A DNA stretch of 18,336 nt from assembly GCA_002321335.1 (NCBI GenBank), contig DCMG01000169.1:1-18336 (forward strand). The letters are read 5' to 3'. Each line of letters opens with the position of its first letter. The stretch's first letter is position 1. The notes beneath the pieces are model-generated. The model saw nothing but the letters and a program-made list of their open reading frames with translations. It was not told the origin of the DNA and searched no databases. This document shows positions 14,001 to 18,336 of the stretch, in pieces. A program made the position numbers and the translations under genes. This DNA is from Bacteroidales bacterium UBA1628. GTDB lineage: Bacteria; Bacteroidota; Bacteroidia; Bacteroidales; UBA932.

Positions 14001-14981
14001 ATGAAAGAGATAAAGACAATAGGTGTCCTGACATCCGGAGGTGACGCGCCGGGAATGAACGCGGCCATCAGGGCCGTTACCCGTTCGGCGATCTACAACG
14101 GATGGAAAGTCATGGGAATCTATCGTGGCTACGAAGGACTCATCAACGGTGATCTCAAGGAACTTACCACGGAAAGCGTCAGCAACACGATCCAGAGAGG
14201 CGGCACGATTCTAAAAACCGCCCGCAGCGAGGAATTCATGACTGTTGAGGGCCGCAAGAAGGCCTACGACAACCTTGTCAAATTCGGTGTTGACGCTTTG
14301 ATTGTCATCGGTGGCAATGGTTCACTTGCCGGAGCGCAGGAGTTTGCCCATGAATATGACATCCCGATCATCGGCCTTCCTGGCACGATAGACAACGACC
14401 TCTACGGCACAGACTCCACAATCGGCTATGACACAGCACTTAACACCATTGTCGAGTGCGTGGACAAGATCCGGGACACCGCAACTTCCCACGACCGCAT
14501 CTTCTTTGTCGAGGTAATGGGACGTGACGCAGGTTTCCTAGCCCAGAACTCCGCCATCGCCGCCGGTGCCGAGGCCGCCATCATCCCTGAGGACCAGACG
14601 GACATCGACCAGCTTGAGAAGTTCATCAGCCACGGCTGCCGCAAGAGCAAGAACAGCTCGATCGTCCTTGTCTCCGAAAGCCCGAAGGATGGGGGAGCGA
14701 TGCACTACGCCGAAAGAGTAAGGCAGGAATATCCTGAATACGACGTCCGTGTCACCATCCTCGGTCATCTCCAGCGTGGCGGTTGCCCTTCCGCCTACGA
14801 CAGAATCCTTGCCAGCCGTCTCGGCTACGCCAGCATAGAAGCCCTTCAGGAAGGCCAGCGCAACATCATGGTCGGCATCTCCAACAACGAGATCGTCTAT
14901 GTCCCGATCGGCAAAGCCATAAAACTCGACAAGCCGATCGACAAGGAACTCATCAACGTCCTCGCTGTGCTGTCCATCTAG
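14001..14981 (+). CDS. pfkA: 6-phosphofructokinase, ATP-type fold
   Basis: This enzyme phosphorylates fructose 6-phosphate in upper glycolysis in the cytoplasm. The 326-residue protein matches bacterial PfkA throughout: TSGGDAPGMNAAIR at 12-25, the catalytic block PGTIDNDLYGTD with Asp131 and Asp133, VEVMGRDAG for substrate binding, and ILGHLQRGG near the C-terminus. Gly107, at the position that separates ATP-type (Gly) from pyrophosphate-type (Asp) enzymes, is Gly. The preceding residue, normally Asp in the GGDGS motif (Asp103 in E. coli PfkA, which helps bind Mg-ATP), is Asn106 here (GGNGS, codon AAT at 14316-14318). Family membership is certain; full catalytic competence or phosphoryl donor is less so. 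It is monocistronic, divergent from dusB, and ends before a strong terminator. Confidence 0.93.
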   Translation: MKEIKTIGVLTSGGDAPGMNAAIRAVTRSAIYNGWKVMGIYRGYEGLINGDLKELTTESVSNTIQRGGTILKTARSEEFMTVEGRKKAYDNLVKFGVDALIVIGGNGSLAGAQEFAHEYDIPIIGLPGTIDNDLYGTDSTIGYDTALNTIVECVDKIRDTATSHDRIFFVEVMGRDAGFLAQNSAIAAGAEAAIIPEDQTDIDQLEKFISHGCRKSKNSSIVLVSESPKDGGAMHYAERVRQEYPEYDVRVTILGHLQRGGCPSAYDRILASRLGYASIEALQEGQRNIMVGISNNEIVYVPIGKAIKLDKPIDKELINVLAVLSI

Positions 14982-15053
14982 CCGGACGTTTCTCTGTCTG
15001 CGTCATGCCGTATAGTATGCCGTGGCAGATAACAAGCTAGTCGTCAATTAAAT

Positions 15054-15099
15054 AAGGTGGTGTTCCAGTGTGAATTTCAGCACAGGAACACCACCTTTT
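15054..15099. terminator. Bidirectional terminator between pfkA and the AAA ATPase gene
   Basis: AAGGTGGTGTTCC (15054-15066) and GGAACACCACCTT (15085-15097) form a perfect 13-bp stem with an 18-base loop that can pair further (GTG with CAC). TTTTCT follows on the plus strand and TTATTTAA on the minus strand, so it can end both pfkA and the convergent ATPase gene, whose stop lies 33 bases away. The stretch 14982-15053 before it holds nothing else I can support. Confidence 0.88.
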
Positions 15100-15131
15100 C
15101 TCATTCATTGTCAGATCTTTAACTGCCACGG

Positions 15132-16328
15132 TCAATACATCAGACCTAATGACCACAAAGGGATTTTCGCTCCGATCGGATACTCGATTCCGTCAGCCGC
15201 TACATACGAGTCCTGGATTCCGGTTATCTGTGAGAATGTTTTCCCTTCGCCACCCACTTCAATTGTGAATTTCCCATCGATTTTGAAATCACCTGAGTCC
15301 TTGCCATATTCCACGATATGCATTGTTGAAAGCTGGTTTATGGCGAACGTTTCTCTGACAGTACCTATCTTGATGTCTGAAGAAAGCACATACTGTAAGT
15401 TTGAATTGTCAAGAAATATTTTGTCAGGTTTCTGCATTTTCTTCACGGAAAGAATATCCGAATACAGAAGTTTAATCAGTTTGGCCTCATCGAGATACTT
15501 CAGATAGGCCAACACGGTATTCCTCTCCAACCCAATGCTTTTTGAAAGGCTGGCAATACTCACCTGAAAAGGGAGGTTGTTGGCCAACACGTACAGCAAA
15601 GCCTTGATCTTCCTTGTGTTGGCGACATCGACATTCCTTTCTTGCGTCAGTTCGGAATCGATGATGTAATTCGCTACATTTTCCACCAATGTTGCATAAT
15701 CAGCAGGGTTTTCGTAATAGAATGGGTAGTACCCATGTTTAAGGTACTCTGTGAATTTTTCAAGGGGACGGCACATCCGGCAGACTTCATCGCAGACTCT
15801 CCATGAGTCATTAAGGATTGACTCCAAAGTTGAAACCGGAATGTCAATGCCACTATCGAACTTCAGAAACTCTCGGAACGACAACCCTGGCATCTCGTAA
15901 GGCACGCACCTTCTAGACAGATCGGAGTCCCCGCTCTGAATCTTGAGAAGCGATGAACCGCTGATCACGACTTTCAGTTCAGGATAAAGGTCATAGATTT
16001 CCTTGATTTCCCTGCTCCAAAATGGATATTTATGGACCTCATCGACATACAGCCGCTTACCGCCATATTTTACAAAGGTGTCTGCAAGGTCAAGCAGCGA
16101 ATGGGTTGAAAAATACATCGAATCCATCGAGCAGTACAGGGCTTCTCTGGAGCCATCTTTGTAATTCAGTTTTATATGTTGCTTCATCAGTGTCGATTTT
16201 CCAACACCCTTAGGCCCTTTGATTGAGATTAGTCTTGAATCCCAGTTAATCCGCTGCATCATTGAACGGATGATCTTCATTGGTGTTCTGAGTAGGTATT
16301 TGTCATGTTTGGCGAAAAGAGTCTCCAT
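15132..16328 (-). CDS. AAA-family ATPase with DUF4143-like C-terminal domain
   Basis: A 398-residue protein with Walker A GPKGVGKST (38-46), Walker B LYVDEVH (93-99, Asp96/Glu97), a sensor-like SGSS (123-126) and a candidate arginine finger Arg139-Arg140: the AAA_14 pattern. A winged-helix-like segment (about 240-290, IASLSKSIGLERNTVLAYL) and a DUF4143-type domain follow. DUF4143 is related to PD-(D/E)XK nucleases; here Glu326, Asp347 and Glu357 align with that core, but the expected Lys after IEV is Gly (IEVGG), so nuclease activity is doubtful. The end, IPLWSLGLMY, is the type seen in Bacteroidota members. The family is widespread, often as stand-alone accessory genes, and its biological role is not settled. 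By eye the gene is more AT-rich than its neighbours, which suggests transfer. It is monocistronic, with a striking palindromic promoter region. Confidence 0.88.
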   Translation of the reverse strand: METLFAKHDKYLLRTPMKIIRSMMQRINWDSRLISIKGPKGVGKSTLMKQHIKLNYKDGSREALYCSMDSMYFSTHSLLDLADTFVKYGGKRLYVDEVHKYPFWSREIKEIYDLYPELKVVISGSSLLKIQSGDSDLSRRCVPYEMPGLSFREFLKFDSGIDIPVSTLESILNDSWRVCDEVCRMCRPLEKFTEYLKHGYYPFYYENPADYATLVENVANYIIDSELTQERNVDVANTRKIKALLYVLANNLPFQVSIASLSKSIGLERNTVLAYLKYLDEAKLIKLLYSDILSVKKMQKPDKIFLDNSNLQYVLSSDIKIGTVRETFAINQLSTMHIVEYGKDSGDFKIDGKFTIEVGGEGKTFSQITGIQDSYVAADGIEYPIGAKIPLWSLGLMY

Positions 16329-16347
16329 ATATTCCTAATATTTCTTG

Positions 16348-16355
16348 CAAATATA
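16348..16355 (-). promoter_or_regulatory. -7 promoter box for the AAA ATPase gene
   Basis: Minus-strand TATATTTG is a perfect TAnnTTTG match, 19 bases before the ATG at 16328. The position expected for the -33 box falls inside the adjoining palindrome, where the minus strand reads GCTTTTT, a poor TTTG match. A weak promoter controlled by a protein bound to the palindrome would fit. Confidence 0.6.
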
Positions 16356-16385
16356 ACAAAATGCTTTTTATAAAAAGCATTTTGT
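16356..16385. promoter_or_regulatory. 30-bp perfect palindrome, candidate operator of the AAA ATPase gene
   Basis: The left half ACAAAATGCTTTTTA is followed directly by its exact reverse complement, with no spacer. The palindrome touches the upstream edge of the -7 box and covers the promoter spacer and -33 region. Its core CTTTTTATAAAAAG recurs at 16397-16410. A dimeric DNA-binding protein is the natural reading. It has no position typical of a terminator for this gene and is too AT-rich to be a strong RNA hairpin, although a cruciform is possible. Confidence 0.7.
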
Positions 16386-16396
16386 CCAGATAATTG

Positions 16397-16410
16397 CTTT
16401 TTATAAAAAG
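16397..16410. promoter_or_regulatory. Second copy of the palindrome core
   Basis: CTTTTTATAAAAAG is identical to the centre of the 30-bp palindrome (16364-16377). The centres are 33 bases apart, about three helical turns, so bound dimers would face the same side. The flanks are only partly conserved (ATTG on the left, TGTTTT on the right). This spacing supports a two-site operator. Confidence 0.6.
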
Positions 16411-16474
16411 TGTTTTACCGAAATTACAAGCGATCAATTCGATTATGGTCACTATTTATAAATCAATGAATATA

Positions 16475-16516
16475 CCCCTGAATGTCTCCGGTTGGCTCCG
16501 GCAGGGCATTCAGGGG
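16475..16516 (-). terminator. Hairpin after the BIG2/BspA-like lipoprotein gene
   Basis: CCCCTGAATG and CATTCAGGGG form a perfect 10-bp stem; the 22-base loop contains two CCGG tetramers that can pair with each other. It starts 22 bases after the stop at 16539, as a terminator for the minus-strand gene should. The minus strand continues with TATATTCATTGATTT rather than a clean T-run, so termination may be partial or factor-aided. It separates this gene from the AAA ATPase promoter. Confidence 0.65.
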
Positions 16517-16538
16517 CGTGTGTTATCTAATGGTTAGG

Positions 16539-18224
16539 CTACGGGCGTTCTGTGATGCCGCCGAGGTGGGACCAGAGCCAGTGGGATTCGTAGAGGGCTT
16601 TGGTGCCTTTCGGGACGGTCACCTTGACAGCGTAGCGGTCTGTGTAGAAGAAAAAGAATTTCGAAGGGTCCGACTCCTCGGTTGAAATCCTGTCGATGTC
16701 CTCCTTTGTCTTCCAATTCAGTTCGACCTCAATAGGGGTTTTGGATTTGTTGAAGAATCTTGGCCCGATGTATTTTACGGATTCCGGGATGATGATCTTG
16801 CTGATACCAGTGCAGGTGATTGAATATTCATCAATAACCTCCACGCCATCCTTGATGGCGAACACACCGGTGGCCTTTTCCGGAAGCCATGACAGTACTT
16901 CTGTCTCTTTGTTTAATGGCTTTGAATAATAGCGGTGAGAATACAACGCTCCATAGTGGGTGTAAAAATAATCCCGTTGACTTTCCGAAGTCTTAGGTGT
17001 GGTGACAATCTCAAGTTTCGGACAGCCTTCAAACACCGGATTGTCGGTGTTTAACGATTCCATCGTGGAGGAGAATGTTATCCTTTCAAGATTAGAGCAG
17101 CCGTAGAAAGCCCTTGCTCCAATGGATTCAATTCCTTCACCAAGTGTCACGGCTTTAAGGTCGGTGCATTCGTGAAACGCATTGTCCCATATTGTGTTGA
17201 CCGAGTATTTGATCCCGTCATATTCAATCTGGCCGGGGATGGTGACATCTCCACTATATTTGCTTCCGTCTGGGTCGGGAATCACACGTACCGTGTTTGG
17301 AACACCAACAGTGTTATGTTTTTCATACCACAGTCCGCCAACCTTGAATTTTGATTCCGTTTCTTTCACGGTTACGGTGCAGTAGGACTTGAATCCTCCG
17401 TCATCGGTTGTCACGCTGATTTTCGCTGTTCCTGCAGCGATTCCTTTCACATTGCCCTCAGAATCGACTGTCGCAACGGACGGAGATTCAGACTCCCATT
17501 TCACATTCTGGTTGGCAGCATCCGCTGGTTTGATCGTGTAAGAGAGTTTGGTGGTTCCACGTACGGACAGGGTCACGGCCCAAGGATTGACCTCCACGCC
17601 GGTGACAGGCACATTCTTGCTCTTCACGGTCACCTTGCAGCTGGCGTTTTTCCCACCGTCCTCGGTTGTAACTGTGATGGTTGCCTCACCGGCCTTGAGA
17701 GCTGTGACCTTTCCGCTCTCGTCCACGGATGCGATGTCGGCATTGTCAGACTTCCACGTTACCTTCTTGTTGGTCGCGTTGTCCGGCTTGACTGTGGCGG
17801 TGAGGTTCTCGGAGGAGCCTTCTGTCAGAGTCAATTCTGTTCTGTCAAGTGACACCTCGGTTACACTCACCGTTTTCTCTTTGACTGTGACCGTGCATTT
17901 CCCGGACTTACCTTCGGCAGTGGCGGTGATGGTGGCGGTGCCGGCCTTCAGGCCTTGCACGTTGCCGCTGCCATCAACTGTGGCGATGGCCTTATCGGAT
18001 GATGTCCAGGTCACAGTTCTGTCAGCGGCTGCCGCAGGGCTGATCTTGGCGGTCAGCTTGGCAGACTCACCTTCGATGATTTCCAAACGGTCTGGAGTGA
18101 CAGAAACCGAAGAGACATTGATCTCTTCGGTCTCCTTGCCTTTGCAAGAGGCGATGACCAAGGCCATGATGGCTGACACAATAAAGATGTGCGATGTTTG
18201 CTTGGTTTTGTATAAAATGCCCAT
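16539..18224 (-). CDS. BIG2-domain lipoprotein with BspA-type leucine-rich repeats
   Basis: A 561-residue predicted surface lipoprotein. The signal ends in VIASC (Cys27). Three bacterial Ig-like group 2 domains follow at about 36-115, 119-201 and 205-287, each with the pattern VTWxSSDxxIATVDxxGxVxGLKAGTATIT. From about 295 on are BspA-type (LRR_5) repeats: NAFHECTDLKAVTLGEGIESIGARAFYGCSNLERITF, split here as NAFHECTDLKAVTLG and ARAFYGCSNLERITF, and a later set at 455-545 ending with VPKGTKALYESHW, a typical end for the family. BspA-like proteins in this phylum bind host or bacterial surfaces, so adhesion is a plausible but unproven role. No enzyme motif is seen. The ATG at 18224 gives a slightly long signal n-region (MGILYKTKQTSH), which is acceptable. 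It is monocistronic, with an unusual promoter region of inverted repeats. Confidence 0.87.
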   Translation of the reverse strand: MGILYKTKQTSHIFIVSAIMALVIASCKGKETEEINVSSVSVTPDRLEIIEGESAKLTAKISPAAAADRTVTWTSSDKAIATVDGSGNVQGLKAGTATITATAEGKSGKCTVTVKEKTVSVTEVSLDRTELTLTEGSSENLTATVKPDNATNKKVTWKSDNADIASVDESGKVTALKAGEATITVTTEDGGKNASCKVTVKSKNVPVTGVEVNPWAVTLSVRGTTKLSYTIKPADAANQNVKWESESPSVATVDSEGNVKGIAAGTAKISVTTDDGGFKSYCTVTVKETESKFKVGGLWYEKHNTVGVPNTVRVIPDPDGSKYSGDVTIPGQIEYDGIKYSVNTIWDNAFHECTDLKAVTLGEGIESIGARAFYGCSNLERITFSSTMESLNTDNPVFEGCPKLEIVTTPKTSESQRDYFYTHYGALYSHRYYSKPLNKETEVLSWLPEKATGVFAIKDGVEVIDEYSITCTGISKIIIPESVKYIGPRFFNKSKTPIEVELNWKTKEDIDRISTEESDPSKFFFFYTDRYAVKVTVPKGTKALYESHWLWSHLGGITERP

Positions 18225-18236
18225 GGTTATGTTGAA

Positions 18237-18250
18237 TTTGAATATTCAAA
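18237..18250. promoter_or_regulatory. 14-bp palindrome at the expected transcription start of the BIG2 lipoprotein gene
   Basis: TTTGAATATTCAAA is perfectly self-complementary. It lies 3 bases downstream of the -7 box and 12 bases before the ATG, where the transcription start and early leader should be. This is a good place for a repressor to bind. Confidence 0.45.
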
Positions 18251-18253
18251 CCA

Positions 18254-18261
18254 CAAAATTA
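18254..18261 (-). promoter_or_regulatory. -7 promoter box for the BIG2 lipoprotein gene
   Basis: Minus-strand TAATTTTG is a perfect TAnnTTTG match, 29 bases before the ATG at 18224. The nearest TTTG upstream (18274-18277) is only 12 bases away instead of 19-21, so the -33 element is unclear. Confidence 0.55.
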
Positions 18262-18280
18262 GCCGGTGGATCACAAAAGG

Positions 18281-18321
18281 AATATGGCAAAAAAGGCATA
18301 TTATGTCTCTTTTGCCATATT
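18281..18321. repeat. 12-bp inverted repeat upstream of the BIG2 lipoprotein promoter
   Basis: AATATGGCAAAA (18281-18292) and TTTTGCCATATT (18310-18321) are exact reverse complements separated by 17 bases. The left arm is 19 bases upstream of the -7 box. It could be a regulator site pair, or the terminator of a gene beyond the window edge, since the plus strand goes on TTTTGCCATATTTGTC. I cannot decide without the neighbouring sequence. Confidence 0.5.
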
Positions 18322-18336
18322 TGTCAATTATTGGTG

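Noticed and set aside
15005..15023. Direct repeat ATGCCGT with a 5-base spacer after pfkA
   Set aside because: Only 7 bp and two copies; easily chance, with no related element nearby.
17300..18120. Internal repeats in the BIG2 gene as possible CRISPR or tandem DNA repeats
   Set aside because: The period of about 85 codons and the protein pattern match three diverged BIG2 domains; the DNA copies are not identical and have no spacer structure.
1..18336. tRNA, rRNA, riboswitch, insertion sequence or phage attachment site
   Set aside because: None seen on either strand by eye; no CCA-ended cloverleaf, transposase motif or flanking duplication was recognised.

Overview
The window looks like a chromosomal segment of a Bacteroidales (Bacteroidota) bacterium with moderate GC. 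The signs are perfect copies of the Bacteroidota -7 promoter box (TAnnTTTG) in front of several genes, starts without Shine-Dalgarno sequences, many lipoproteins with relaxed lipoboxes, type IX secretion system (T9SS) C-terminal sorting domains, a PorV/PorQ-family barrel, BspA-like surface proteins, and LpxK (an LPS maker). I cannot fix the genus. I see no tRNA, rRNA, CRISPR array, transposase or phage gene, and no gene-free stretch longer than about 210 bases.

Layout. (1) 1-2520: end of an operon with two surface lipoproteins (Calx-beta-like and Fn3/Ig-like) that share a C-terminal module, closed by an intrinsic terminator. They resemble accessory lipoproteins of SusC/SusD-type loci, but no SusC or SusD is in view. 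(2) 2571-11646: a probable five-gene operon: a small secreted protein, a subtilisin-like S8 protease with a T9SS sorting domain, a PorV/PorQ-like outer-membrane barrel overlapping it by one base, a second paralogous S8 protease, and a lipoprotein M3 peptidyl-dipeptidase. This reads as a proteolysis module: surface endoproteases, a candidate dedicated T9SS carrier between them, and a peptidase that trims the peptides. (3) 11672-13876, minus strand: lpxK and a DusB-type tRNA-dihydrouridine synthase. (4) 14001-14981, plus strand: pfkA, divergent from dusB, with back-to-back -7 boxes. (5) 15132-16328, minus strand: a stand-alone AAA ATPase with a degenerate nuclease-like (DUF4143) C-terminus. A 30-bp perfect palindrome abuts its -7 box and a second copy of the core lies 33 bp further upstream. 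(6) 16539-18224, minus strand: a lipoprotein with three BIG2 domains and BspA-type leucine-rich repeats, with two inverted repeats around its promoter.

Housekeeping genes (lpxK, dusB, pfkA) sit between two accessory blocks. The most novel-looking items are the S8-PorV-S8 arrangement with dual lipoprotein/T9SS signals, and the palindrome-controlled ATPase. All functional assignments rest on motif recognition by eye; no database search was run.
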